DNA of 64,000 nucleotides from Curtobacterium sp. VKM Ac-2865 (GTDB taxonomy: Bacteria > Actinomycetota > Actinomycetes > Actinomycetales > Microbacteriaceae): the NCBI RefSeq assembly GCF_015350905.1, contig NZ_JADKRZ010000003.1, positions 364,311 through 428,310 on the forward strand, written 5' to 3'. Under the pieces are notes generated by a model, which saw only the letters and a program-made list of their open reading frames with translations, did no database searches and was not told the origin of the DNA. Below, piece by piece: positions 29,236 through 37,727 of this stretch; positions within the stretch are counted from its first letter, which is position 1; every line of letters begins with the position of its first letter. A program made the position numbers and the translations under genes.

Positions 29236-29961
29236 TCAGCCGAGCAGGGCCGTGAGCTGCTCCACCACCAGGTCCGGTCGGGTGATGAACGGGTGGTGTC
29301 CGGTGGGCAGCTCGACGGAGCGCGTCGCACGTGCCGCGTGCTCGCGCTGCAGCGCGACCGAGGTGCTGCGGTCGTCGGCGCACACGATAGCGGTGGAGTC
29401 GACGCCCTGCCAGCCGGCCTCGGTCGTCGGCGTGACGAACGCGGCGGCGGACTGCGTGGTGACGCGCTCCCAGGCGGCCTGCTGGGTGGCGCGGTCCGCG
29501 TCCTGCAGGAACCGGGCACCGAAGGAGTCCGCGTCGTACCCGCTGACGCCGAGCGTGCCGTCGCCGTGGTCCGCGATGGCGACGGGGTCGGACTCGCCGC
29601 TCATGATCGTGGCCTGCGCCTGTCCGACCGCGGGCAGGTACGACGACACGAGCACGAGGTGCCGGACGGCGGGGTGGTGTCCCGCCTCGGCGATGACGGT
29701 GCCGCCGTATGAGTGTCCGACGAGGATCACGCCGCCGTCGGGGTCGACGTCGTCGAGCGCTCGTCGGAGTGCTGCGGCGTCCTCCACCAGGCCGCCCGCG
29801 GGCGTGCCGGATCCTGTCTGGGTCGGCTCGGCCTCGCCGCATGACGGCAGGGCCAAGGATCGGCTGCGGATCCCGGTGGTCTCGTGCAGCAGGTCGGCGG
29901 TGGGCTGCCACCACCAGGCGCCGTCGCGGACCAGGGCACCGTGCACGAAGAGGAGTTCCAT
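29236..29961 (-). CDS. Alpha/beta hydrolase
   Basis: A 241-residue cytoplasmic hydrolase of the small esterase/AHO type. Motifs: oxyanion strand LLFVHGALVRDGAWWW at the very start, nucleophile elbow GHSYGG (Ser near residue 84), and the C-terminal GHHPFITRPDLVVEQL that supplies the catalytic His. Substrate unknown. TAGCGT ends 6 nt before the ATG on the minus strand, so the mRNA is probably leaderless. Confidence 0.88.
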   Translation of the reverse strand: MELLFVHGALVRDGAWWWQPTADLLHETTGIRSRSLALPSCGEAEPTQTGSGTPAGGLVEDAAALRRALDDVDPDGGVILVGHSYGGTVIAEAGHHPAVRHLVLVSSYLPAVGQAQATIMSGESDPVAIADHGDGTLGVSGYDADSFGARFLQDADRATQQAAWERVTTQSAAAFVTPTTEAGWQGVDSTAIVCADDRSTSVALQREHAARATRSVELPTGHHPFITRPDLVVEQLTALLG

Positions 29962-29967
29962 GCGCCT

Positions 29968-29973
29968 ACGCTA
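29968..29973 (-). promoter_or_regulatory. -10 element of the alpha/beta hydrolase gene (leaderless)
   Basis: TAGCGT on the minus strand, 6 nt from the start codon at 29961. Confidence 0.5.
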
Positions 29974-30032
29974 CGACCGGGGCAGCCTGCCCGCGGCCCG
30001 GTTCGCCCACGGCGTGATCAGCCCCGGCGATC

Positions 30033-30038
30033 TACGGT
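30033..30038 (+). promoter_or_regulatory. -10 element of the SGNH hydrolase gene (leaderless)
   Basis: TACGGT ends 6 nt before ATG 30045. It is divergent from the promoter at 29968-29973. Confidence 0.5.
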
Positions 30039-30044
30039 GGAGGC

Positions 30045-30743
30045 ATGAGCAGGTTCCGGACGGTCGTCGTCGCCGTCACCCTCGGCGTGTGCATCCCGCT
30101 CGGTGCGGTCGGGGTGGCCGTCGCCGCACACCCGGCGCTCGGGAGCGCCGAACCGAGCCCGACGATCACCGGCCCCCGCGCCGGCACGTCGGTCGTGGCG
30201 ATCGGCGACTCGATCATGGCGGGGTACGGCCTCGACGACACGACGAAGGCGTGGCCCGCGCTCCTCGCCCGGGCGGACCACGTCCGCGTGACGAACCTCG
30301 GGTGCAGCAGCGGCGGCTTCCTGGCGGTCGGCGCCTGCGGCACGGACTTCGCGGGGCTCATCGGCCAGGCGACCGCGGCGCACCCGTCGATCGTCATCGT
30401 GCAGTCGACGGACAACGACATCGGCCAGAGTGCCGCGTCGATCGAGACCGCGACCGGAGCGACCGTGCGGGCCCTGCACGCGGCACTGCCGAAGGCGCAG
30501 ATCGTCGGCATGAACACGCTGTGGGACCAGCCGGGCGCCGTGCCGGCCGAGGTCGGGCAGAGCACCGCGAGCCTCCGTCGGGCCGTCCGCGCCGTGCACG
30601 GCACGTTCGTGGACATCGGCCAGCCCCTCAAGGGCCACGCCGCACTGCTGCAGGACGACAGCGAGCACCCGACCGTCGCCGGACACCGCGTGCTGGTGAC
30701 GACGATCGTGAAGGACCTGCGACGCGCCGGCGTCCACCTCTGA
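30045..30743 (+). CDS. Secreted SGNH/GDSL-type esterase
   Basis: A 232-residue protein with a Sec signal peptide (VVVAVTLGVCIPLGAVGVAVAA, cleavage probably after AVAA). Block I is VVAIGDSIMAGYG (Ser near residue 57), block II 'VTNLGCSSGGF' carries the oxyanion Gly, block III 'VQSTDNDI' gives the Asn, and block V 'DDSEHPTVAGH' supplies Asp and His. Two cysteines (LGCSSG and GACGTD) may form a disulfide. A lipid or acyl-sugar substrate outside the cell is likely but not shown. Confidence 0.88.
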   Translation: MSRFRTVVVAVTLGVCIPLGAVGVAVAAHPALGSAEPSPTITGPRAGTSVVAIGDSIMAGYGLDDTTKAWPALLARADHVRVTNLGCSSGGFLAVGACGTDFAGLIGQATAAHPSIVIVQSTDNDIGQSAASIETATGATVRALHAALPKAQIVGMNTLWDQPGAVPAEVGQSTASLRRAVRAVHGTFVDIGQPLKGHAALLQDDSEHPTVAGHRVLVTTIVKDLRRAGVHL

Positions 30744-30768
30744 TCCGGCAGCGGAGTTCACTGGGCCC

Positions 30769-31434
30769 ATGACCACGATCGCCATCATCGGCGCCGGCCG
30801 GGGCCTCGGCCTCGCCGTCGCCCGCCGTTTCGCCCGCGAGGGCTTCGCCGTCGCCCTCGTCGCCCGCAACCAGGGCCGCGTCGACGACCTCGCCGTCACC
30901 CTGCAGTCCGAGGGTCACACCGCCGCCGGGTACACCGCCGACGTCCGCGACGGCGACTCGATCCGCTCCGCACTCGAACGTGCCAGTGCCGAACTCGGGC
31001 CCATCGAGGTGCTGCAGTACAGTCCACTGCCCGCCAAGGAGTTCATGCGCCCGGTGCTCGAGACGACCGAGGCGGACCTCGTCGGCCCGATCGAGTTCTC
31101 GGTCTACGGCCCCGTCGCCGCCGCACGCCATGTGATCCCCGGCATGCGGGCCATCGGCCACGGCACGCTCCTGTTCGTCAACGGCTGCAGTGCCGTCCGC
31201 CCGGGCGCCCGCGTCACCGGCACCTCGGTCGCGTTCGCGGGGGAGAGCGCCTACGCCCAGCTCCTGCACGACGCGCTCGCCGAGGAGTCGATCCACGTCG
31301 GCCAGATCATCATCCCGTTCGGCATCGACGACGGCGACGACGCGCACTCCGCCGAGTCGCTGGCGGAGCGCCTGTGGAGCATGCACACCGACCGCGGCGA
31401 GTTCCGCGTGTACGCGGAGGCAATGCCCGGCTAG
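30769..31434 (+). CDS. Atypical short-chain dehydrogenase/reductase family protein
   Basis: A 221-residue Rossmann protein with the cofactor motif IIGAGRGLGLAVARRFA (GxGxGxG type) and ADVRDGDS. The active-site region reads 'VNGCSAVRPG' then 'GESAYAQLLHDAL', where the Lys of the usual YxxxK pair is absent and the NAG motif is replaced by QYSPL. It may therefore bind NAD(P) without normal SDR chemistry. ATG 30769 lies 25 nt after the esterase stop. It is the last high-GC gene before the foreign patch. Confidence 0.82.
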   Translation: MTTIAIIGAGRGLGLAVARRFAREGFAVALVARNQGRVDDLAVTLQSEGHTAAGYTADVRDGDSIRSALERASAELGPIEVLQYSPLPAKEFMRPVLETTEADLVGPIEFSVYGPVAAARHVIPGMRAIGHGTLLFVNGCSAVRPGARVTGTSVAFAGESAYAQLLHDALAEESIHVGQIIIPFGIDDGDDAHSAESLAERLWSMHTDRGEFRVYAEAMPG

Positions 31435-31455
31435 GAGCCCGGCACCGCCCATCGT

Positions 31456-31566
31456 TCAGATCTCTAGGCGCTCCTGCGCACAGAAGTCGTCGCGGCTCAA
31501 CTGGAACCTGAGCGTCACGCCGGAATGCTTGACCTCGTCCCAAGACGTGCCAGACAATCCAGCAAT
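31456..31566 (-). pseudogene. C-terminal remnant of a disrupted gene at the left edge of the low-GC patch
   Basis: On the minus strand one frame reads IAGLSGTSWDEVKHSGVTLR and then FQLSRDDFCAQERLEI before TGA. It looks like a genuine protein tail, with the first-position and charge pattern of coding sequence, but it is closed by an in-frame stop just upstream, inside the start of the foreign NTPase gene. I infer that the rest of the gene was lost when the patch was inserted. Family not recognised. Confidence 0.45.
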
Positions 31567-33724
31567 GAGAGTTCCTCTTCTTCAAGTAGTCGAATCCCTG
31601 CCCACGAACGAACAAGGACCGTTCCAATCGAGCCCGCACGTGGCGATCAACGGGTCGGTGTTGCCAACCACGGGCTACGTTTGGCCAGAGTTAGACGTAG
31701 ACGTCGATGTTGACGGCGGTTTCACTTCCCCAATCATGCTTGTCGGAGCTCCAGGGGCAATGGGGAAGTCAGAAGCGGCACGCAATATTGCATCAGCCCT
31801 CAAAGCTCCCTATGTGAACCTCGCGCAACTTACAGTCGGAACGGGTTCTCTCGTCGGGGAACTGGTCAAAGCCTTCGGGGCAAGCGGGGCAGAAAATCTA
31901 CGGGATGAAGTAAGAGCGGGTCGAGCCATACTCGTCCTAGACAGCACCGATGAAGCGCAACTCCGAAGCGGTTCTTCAAACTACTTTGAATTTTTGCCCG
32001 ATCTCGACTGGCTTATCAATACCGATCTCAAGCAGCCGCAAGTCATTCTCCTCGGGCGCACAGACTCGATATCAATCACGGAGATCGCCCTCAGTGTGGC
32101 GGATAAGAGTTTCGTTTCGACTCGTCTAGCACCGCTCGGCCGGGTGGCCGCCAGTCAGTTCATGCAATCTATGCTTGACAGAACCCATTATTCCGTGCAC
32201 AGAGAGCAGCCGGAGCCATTCATTCGCCTTTGTGAAGCGATGCTCGCGAGCCTGGCAGCCGCGCTCCTCGGTGCTGAAGTATCGCGCGCCTCACTCGAGA
32301 GACATTGGTCGGAAACAGACTCTTTCGTTGGCTACCCTCCGGTCCTCAAGGCGCTCAGCGAGCGGCTGGCCGTGAAGAATCCTCAAGCGGAGCTCTCAAA
32401 ATTAGAGGCATTGCCGGATCTACAAGAGCGGCGGCAGCGAGGAGACATACTGCGAGGGATCGTCGAGGATATTCTCGATCGCGAAGCCAGTAAGGTACAG
32501 GCGTCAGTGGGGGATTCCTTGGCTTTGGCACCGTTGGACTCGCTTCGTAAAACGCTCTATGGGCGCGAGGAGCAAGCGGCAAGGCTCCTGCATATGAGTG
32601 GAGTGGAAAACGTCGTTCTTGACCGGCCAGCGCATCTTGACCATTCGGATAGATCGCGCTACGAAGAGCTCATCGAAGGCTTTGTTGCGGATCATCCCTT
32701 TATCCGAGACGCGGCTTTCGCCAATGAAGTTTTCAGTGACTATCTCCGCGCTTGGGCAATTAGTTCTCCTCAAAGCGGGATCGATACAAGCGACCGGCCA
32801 GGCTTCCTGGCCTCGCTGCCTCGAGTTGGTCCATTCTTCGCAATATTTCTTGAAGCGCTCCTCCCAGCTGGTGAGCCTGCACTGATCCCAGAGGACCTGG
32901 TTGACGATGCGATTCGCTCGAACGCAATCGGATCGGTTAGGTCTCGTGCGCTTTATACTCATATCGAGGGCAAGGGTGCGCGGCTCCAGTTGTTCGATGA
33001 GGACGAACAGGTGGCAGCGGCGGAGGTCGTCTTCGAGATTGAGGAGCCTCTAGGCGTACTTGTGCTACGAGCGCCTTTGACGAGGATTTCCATTGTCAGC
33101 CAGTATGGTGTCATCCTGCGATCCGGAACGAACGGGCAGATTGACTATGGTCCTGACGCTCTCATAGTGGCCAGCGAGCTGCAGATCGACGGGTCATCCT
33201 TCCAGATCTTGGCTTCTAACGATGCTAGTACGTTCTCAGGAATCATTGTTCGAGAGAACGTTGAGCATGGCAAGGATCTTCGAGTGATTTCCCATTCAAG
33301 TGGCGGGTTCATGGCGTCCTGGCCAAACGCTTGGCATCAGTGGAAGGAATATGCGCCTTCCTCGGTACCTGCGGCGCAAGCGGTACCTCGGAGTCTCGGA
33401 GCGCAGGTAGTCATATCTGTTCGAAAGCTCTTGTTGTCGTTTCACGGCTCCTCTGTGGATGCGCCGGCTGTCTCAGCCGACAAAGTAGATCGCGTGCTGA
33501 TCGGTGGTAACGGCGTTGCACAGACGGTTCGTGACGTGCTGGTGGAATTGGGAGTTATCAAACGATCTGGTGCTCAGTATTACTTGGATCTCCAGGTTCT
33601 CGGTGAGCGGGGCCTATCATGGGGGGCGCTCAGTTCGAATGATCCCTACACTGCTTTAACGCCGTTCTGTGAGAAGATCATTAATACGGAGACGTTCATT
33701 TCGAAGCACCTTAAAGCTGATTGA
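31565..33724 (+). CDS. Large P-loop NTPase of unknown function in a low-GC island
   Basis: A 719-residue protein. A P-loop GAPGAMGKS is at residues 61-69 and a Walker B-like AILVLDSTDEA has Asp126, followed by a sensor-like ILLGRTDS, an AAA/STAND arrangement. Residues ~130-420 are helical; ~450-600 are beta-rich and repetitive (VLRAPLTRISIVSQYG, DALIVASELQIDGSSFQIL), like a beta-helix; the C-terminus may hold a winged helix (VRDVLVELGVIKRSG). Codon use is markedly AT-richer than its neighbours. ATG 31565 has no clear ribosome site; GTG 31547 is an alternative. No partner gene is seen. A defence or mobile-element role is only an inference. Confidence 0.7.
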   Translation: MRVPLLQVVESLPTNEQGPFQSSPHVAINGSVLPTTGYVWPELDVDVDVDGGFTSPIMLVGAPGAMGKSEAARNIASALKAPYVNLAQLTVGTGSLVGELVKAFGASGAENLRDEVRAGRAILVLDSTDEAQLRSGSSNYFEFLPDLDWLINTDLKQPQVILLGRTDSISITEIALSVADKSFVSTRLAPLGRVAASQFMQSMLDRTHYSVHREQPEPFIRLCEAMLASLAAALLGAEVSRASLERHWSETDSFVGYPPVLKALSERLAVKNPQAELSKLEALPDLQERRQRGDILRGIVEDILDREASKVQASVGDSLALAPLDSLRKTLYGREEQAARLLHMSGVENVVLDRPAHLDHSDRSRYEELIEGFVADHPFIRDAAFANEVFSDYLRAWAISSPQSGIDTSDRPGFLASLPRVGPFFAIFLEALLPAGEPALIPEDLVDDAIRSNAIGSVRSRALYTHIEGKGARLQLFDEDEQVAAAEVVFEIEEPLGVLVLRAPLTRISIVSQYGVILRSGTNGQIDYGPDALIVASELQIDGSSFQILASNDASTFSGIIVRENVEHGKDLRVISHSSGGFMASWPNAWHQWKEYAPSSVPAAQAVPRSLGAQVVISVRKLLLSFHGSSVDAPAVSADKVDRVLIGGNGVAQTVRDVLVELGVIKRSGAQYYLDLQVLGERGLSWGALSSNDPYTALTPFCEKIINTETFISKHLKAD

Positions 33725-34011
33725 TGACCATTGGGGGAAATCAAATCGTCATCAATCATTCAAAGGTGACGGTACGGTTGGTTTCACGTTTGCTTTCTTG
33801 TCTGATATTTTTGTCCCGCCAGAGGGCTTCGATGAGTGGGTCTATGAACCTTTAGATAGGTAGAGGGAGATGGCGCGAGCGGTCAGAGTCGTCTGTAATC
33901 TCGCGTCATCTTCATCTTCATCTTCATCTTCATCTTCGGACGTCGAAAGGGCGATAGACCGGGAGCACCTTCCGCTGCGGAAGTTCGGCTTGAAAGTGAG
34001 GGCTTGCCTGG
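33725..34011. other. AT-rich right flank of the island, no confident gene
   Basis: 287 nt between the NTPase and the sugar operon. A short frame (to the TAG at 33861) reads GFTFAFLSDIFVPPEGFDEW, which might be the tail of a lost gene, but no start or body is visible. Base composition returns to the local norm near 33,950. Five TCATCT units are at 33906-33935. Confidence 0.5.
33906..33935. repeat. (TCATCT)5 hexanucleotide tract
   Basis: Five perfect tandem units at the right edge of the low-GC patch, outside any gene I accept. Confidence 0.9.
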
Positions 34012-36009
34012 TCAGGCCGGTCGTCGGGCGAGCAGCGCGACCGGGTCGTGACGACCGTCGGCGACGACCGCGCGGAAGGCCCGGACGAGCGCCTCTCCCG
34101 CGTGCACCGTCGCGGGGGTCGACCACGCCAGGGCCGACGCGATCGCCGGGTACTCCGCGACCCGGACGAACCACGGGTCGCGGTGCCCGAGTGCCTCGAG
34201 GACGATCGTGACCGGCCGCCCCTCGACGTCGGCGCTCCAGGACACCCAGGGTGCGACGGAGCCGTGCACCGCGGCCTCCCCGGTCGCCGTCTGGGTGCGG
34301 ACCTCGACGTCCGTGCACGGCGGCAGACGCCAGGTGAACCCGCCGTACCCGGCACCGACGCGGCCGTTGCTGCCGGGGCCGCCGAGCCGCACGTCCGCGC
34401 CACCCGGGGTGCTGAAGGACGACGTCGTGCGGAGTTCCCACGCGTCGGGTCCGAGTGGCCGGGTCGACGTCGTGCGGTCCTCGTGCAGGCGTGGTCGCCC
34501 GTCGGGTCCGCGCCACTGCAGCTCCATGCCGTGGGTGTCGCCCTCGACGGTCTCCCGGTCGACCGTGACCGTGCCGTGGTCGTCGCGCCAGACGTAGCCC
34601 TCGCCGTGGACGTAGGTGCGACCGCCCCAGCAGTTCGCGCCGCCGACGTCGGGGACCGCGGGGCCGACGCCCGTGTGCCAGTCGTGGTCGGGTGGGTGGT
34701 GCGCGCTGACGACGATCCCGGCGAGCGTCCGCACGGGGTGCAAGTACGGCCGGGGGACCGAGGTCGGGATGGTGCCGGCGCCGTCGAGCATGGTCGCGAC
34801 CTCGGACCGGGTGCCGCCGGTGGTCGAGGTGCCGTCGGTGGTCGGGACCGTGAAGCGGTGCAGCACCTCGTCGCGGGTGGCGTGCGCCCACGGTGCGCCG
34901 ACCTCGGAGAACAGCGCCAGCTCCTCGGCGGCTCGTTCGACGAGTGACTCGACGTCCTGCACCACGGGGTGCCGGTCAGGCCCCTCGCCGAGCCAGGTGA
35001 CGAACGGGTGGTCGATCTGCACGGGCTGCGTCGCCCGGACGGCCTCGAGCACCTCGACGAACGCGCCCGTCGACACCAGGGGGACGAGCAGGTCGGCGCC
35101 CGTGCGGCGGTGGTCGAGGAGGTTCTCGAGCAGGTCGGTCCGGCCGTGGTGCGCTGTGGGGGCGTCGGGCAGCGTGACGTGGTCGAGCGTGTAGTCGAAC
35201 CGTGCGGTGCCGTCCGCGCCGACGACCCGCACGGAGGGCACGGTCTCCTCGGCGGCGCACAGGGTCAGCGCGGCCGTGGCCTCGCGACCCGACGCCGTCG
35301 TCACGCGCACCGTGGACGTGTCGTCGCCCTCGATCGCGTTCGCCCGGTACAGCTCGACCTCGACGCGAGCCACGTCGGCGGCACGGCGGGCACCGACCAC
35401 GGCCAGGGCGGTGGCGACCGCGTGGGCGAGGGGGTTCGTCACCACGCCGTCGAGCACGTCGACGCCGTGCAGCCGCCGCCGGCCGGCCCACGCGGACCGC
35501 TGCCAGTAGGCGTCGTCACGGCGCCAGGTGCCGACGGCCGCCGCCGAGCGGACCGCGCCGACGACGTGGCCGTCCCGCAGGGCACCGAGCGCGTCGGACC
35601 CGAGGCTCTGGAACCCGACCTGGACGACCTGCCCGGTGCGGCGCTCGGCGTCGAGCAGCTCGGCCAGTGCCTGCCGGGTCGTCACTGGTGGCTTCTCGAG
35701 GAGCACGTCCGCGCCCGCCTGGAGTGCCGTCATGGTCAGCGGGAGGTGCGCGGCGATCGGGGCGGCGACGACGACGACGTCGACGGGACCGTGCGCCTGG
35801 GCAGCCGCGAGGTCGGCGACCACGGGGACGCCGCCGTCCGTGGGGCCCTCGAGCGCCGGGTCGAGGACCGCGGTGAGCGTGCACCGACCGGCGGCGACGA
35901 GCCGGTCGACGTTCGCGCGGTGGTGCAGGCCGTACCCGCGGGCACCGACGAGCACGACGCCGGGCAGGGCCGCGTCCGTCGTGCCCTCGTCGGTGCCCGC
36001 GGGTGTCAC
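34012..36009 (-). CDS. Gfo/Idh/MocA oxidoreductase fused to a PmoA-like (DUF6807) domain
   Basis: A 665-residue fusion. Residues ~12-350 are a Gfo/Idh/MocA dehydrogenase: Rossmann GVVLVGARGYGLHHR, the conserved LLEKPPV (catalytic-site Lys of EKP), and a C-terminal beta-sheet region. Residues ~360-660 match the PmoA/DUF6807 family: RPYLHPVRTLAGIVVSAHHP, DHDWHTGV and GGANCWGG, then ELRTTSSFSTP and 'FVRVAEYPAIASALAW'. Both families occur in polysaccharide and sugar-acid loci as separate genes; the fused arrangement suggests sequential action. GTG 36009 overlaps the preceding stop (GTGA). Last gene of the LacI-controlled leftward operon. Confidence 0.82.
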   Translation of the reverse strand: MTPAGTDEGTTDAALPGVVLVGARGYGLHHRANVDRLVAAGRCTLTAVLDPALEGPTDGGVPVVADLAAAQAHGPVDVVVVAAPIAAHLPLTMTALQAGADVLLEKPPVTTRQALAELLDAERRTGQVVQVGFQSLGSDALGALRDGHVVGAVRSAAAVGTWRRDDAYWQRSAWAGRRRLHGVDVLDGVVTNPLAHAVATALAVVGARRAADVARVEVELYRANAIEGDDTSTVRVTTASGREATAALTLCAAEETVPSVRVVGADGTARFDYTLDHVTLPDAPTAHHGRTDLLENLLDHRRTGADLLVPLVSTGAFVEVLEAVRATQPVQIDHPFVTWLGEGPDRHPVVQDVESLVERAAEELALFSEVGAPWAHATRDEVLHRFTVPTTDGTSTTGGTRSEVATMLDGAGTIPTSVPRPYLHPVRTLAGIVVSAHHPPDHDWHTGVGPAVPDVGGANCWGGRTYVHGEGYVWRDDHGTVTVDRETVEGDTHGMELQWRGPDGRPRLHEDRTTSTRPLGPDAWELRTTSSFSTPGGADVRLGGPGSNGRVGAGYGGFTWRLPPCTDVEVRTQTATGEAAVHGSVAPWVSWSADVEGRPVTIVLEALGHRDPWFVRVAEYPAIASALAWSTPATVHAGEALVRAFRAVVADGRHDPVALLARRPA

Positions 36010-37727
36010 GCCGACGTCCCGGGGGACCCGCCCGTGCCGATCGTGATCCGTGCCCGACCCGGAGCCCGACCCGTCACGAAGACGTGCTCGCCGTCGGGGC
36101 GGTCGGTGCCGCCGAGGAACGCGTAGTCCTGGCCGGGCGCGTAGAACGCCGGCTGCCCGGGACCCGATCCGTTGCCCGGTCCGACGGTGACGACGTCGTC
36201 GCCGACCCGGTACGTGCCGGTCCCGCTGGCGAGCACGGTGTTGCCCTCGGCGTCCTGGTCCATGCCGGTGACGGTACCCCCGGCGCGGAAGGTCAGCTGC
36301 AGTGCCCACGGCACGTCCGCCCCGTCGAGGTCGAGGTCGAGCACGACGGCGTCGGGCAGCACGGTCACGTCGACGGTCGTCGTCAGCGTGACGGTGTCCA
36401 CCATCCGGTCGCCGAAGTCCATCGCGGCGGAGAACCGGCCCTCGTCGCGCAGGTCGTAGGCGCCGTCCGGGCGTCGGCGTGCGGTCGGGAGCGGCTGGTG
36501 GTACCCGGCCTCGACCGACTCGGTGAGCCGGAAGCGCAGGACACCGTCGCCGTCCAGCGTCGTGAGGGTCGTCGGGCGGAAGGGCCCCAGGCCGAAGAAC
36601 TCGCGGGACAGCCGCACGTCGGACAGCACGACGTCGCCGGCGAGCACCCGCAGGAAGGTCGGGCTGTTCGCCAGGCCGGAGCGGACGTGGCCCTGCGCTG
36701 GGACGTCCGACCCCGCGAAGACGACGACGCTCCGGCGCGGCTCGCGGACGTGCACGAGTCGGGCGTCGGCGAAGTGGTGCACCTCGCGCGCGGGAGCGGC
36801 GGGAGCGGCGGGGGCGCCACGGTCGGGGAGCGGTCGACCGAGCAGCGGGTCCGTCATGGCCCGCGCGGCGACGGCACCCGGCTGCCACATCTCGAGCGTC
36901 ACCGCACGCCGTGCGGCAGCGGCGACGTCGGCGCGGTCGTCGCGCACCGCGACGTGCCAGAGCAGCGGCGCGAACGGGCCGATGCCGAACGGGCGGGACT
37001 GGTCCTGGCGGCGCGACTGCACGGTCTCGACGGTGTCGTCGGGCAGCAGCAGGGCCAGGACGGCGTCGATGCTCCGGCGGACCGGCTCGAGGAGCTCGGG
37101 ACGGTCGAGGACCTCGGCGAGCACGAGGAACGACGGGCACGAGACGGCGACGGCGTAGTTCGGGCTGCGCTCGGACCACAGCCCGTCGGCGTCGATGTCC
37201 GCGCCTTCGGCCAGCCACTCGTCGATGCGGTCGACGAGCGCCGGGTCCGGGTGCAGACGGTGGATCCGGGCCAGGGCGGCCGAGATCTCCCACCGGTGGT
37301 TCGGCGTGTGCACACCGCCGGTGCGCAGGGCCGGGGCGGCGCGGAGCACGATCCGGTCGAGGTCCTCGGCGAGGGCACCCGCGACGTCGGACTCGGCACG
37401 GACGGGAGCGAGTAGCTCGAGGGCGTCGCAGCAGTCGTTGACGGTGAACGCTGAGTCCGGCGGCGACAGGACGTTGTCGCCACCGACGAACGTCCCGTGC
37501 GCCGACTGCCGGGCGGCGAGGTGCCGGACGTACCCGTGCGCGGTGGCGAGGTCGGTCTCGTCGGCCTGGGCCGGGCCTCCAGACCGGACCCACGCGCCCA
37601 CCAGGGTGAGCGCGCGTGCCATCAGCTCCCGGTGCTCCAGTGTCGCCGGGTCGTCGGTGCTGGACCGCAGGTCCCGGACCGCGGTGTCGGCGGCCGGGCC
37701 GAGGGCCTCGAGGAAGGTCGGTCTCAT
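36006..37727 (-). CDS. Heparinase II/III-like or alpha-toroid carbohydrate-active protein
   Basis: A 573-residue protein without signal peptide. The N-terminal ~330 residues are repeated helical hairpins (NHRWEISAALARIHRLHPD, SPNYAVAVSCPSFLVLAEVL), typical of (alpha/alpha) toroid lyases and hydrolases, including a His/Glu/Asn/Tyr-rich stretch (HTPNHRWE, SERSPNYA) that may form the active site. The C-terminal ~230 residues are beta-sandwich-like (FLRVLAGDVVLSDVRL, VVLDLDLDGADVPWALQL). This layout fits heparinase II/III relatives that act on imported oligosaccharides, but I cannot name the substrate. It overlaps both neighbours by 4 nt or less. Confidence 0.65.
   Translation of the reverse strand: MRPTFLEALGPAADTAVRDLRSSTDDPATLEHRELMARALTLVGAWVRSGGPAQADETDLATAHGYVRHLAARQSAHGTFVGGDNVLSPPDSAFTVNDCCDALELLAPVRAESDVAGALAEDLDRIVLRAAPALRTGGVHTPNHRWEISAALARIHRLHPDPALVDRIDEWLAEGADIDADGLWSERSPNYAVAVSCPSFLVLAEVLDRPELLEPVRRSIDAVLALLLPDDTVETVQSRRQDQSRPFGIGPFAPLLWHVAVRDDRADVAAAARRAVTLEMWQPGAVAARAMTDPLLGRPLPDRGAPAAPAAPAREVHHFADARLVHVREPRRSVVVFAGSDVPAQGHVRSGLANSPTFLRVLAGDVVLSDVRLSREFFGLGPFRPTTLTTLDGDGVLRFRLTESVEAGYHQPLPTARRRPDGAYDLRDEGRFSAAMDFGDRMVDTVTLTTTVDVTVLPDAVVLDLDLDGADVPWALQLTFRAGGTVTGMDQDAEGNTVLASGTGTYRVGDDVVTVGPGNGSGPGQPAFYAPGQDYAFLGGTDRPDGEHVFVTGRAPGRARITIGTGGSPGTSA

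Noticed and set aside
33669..33863. A 64-codon frame overlapping the end of the NTPase gene
   Set aside because: It begins inside the NTPase coding sequence and only its last ~30 codons look protein-like; treated as flank debris.
31440..34011. Island as an integrative element or prophage
   Set aside because: No integrase, transposase, att-like direct repeat or tRNA border was found; only the composition and the single gene support transfer.
33842..34891. Open frame on the minus strand with an Asp/Glu repeat from the TCATCT tract
   Set aside because: It is in a shadow phase of the Gfo/Idh-PmoA gene and the acidic repeat is just the hexanucleotide tract translated.
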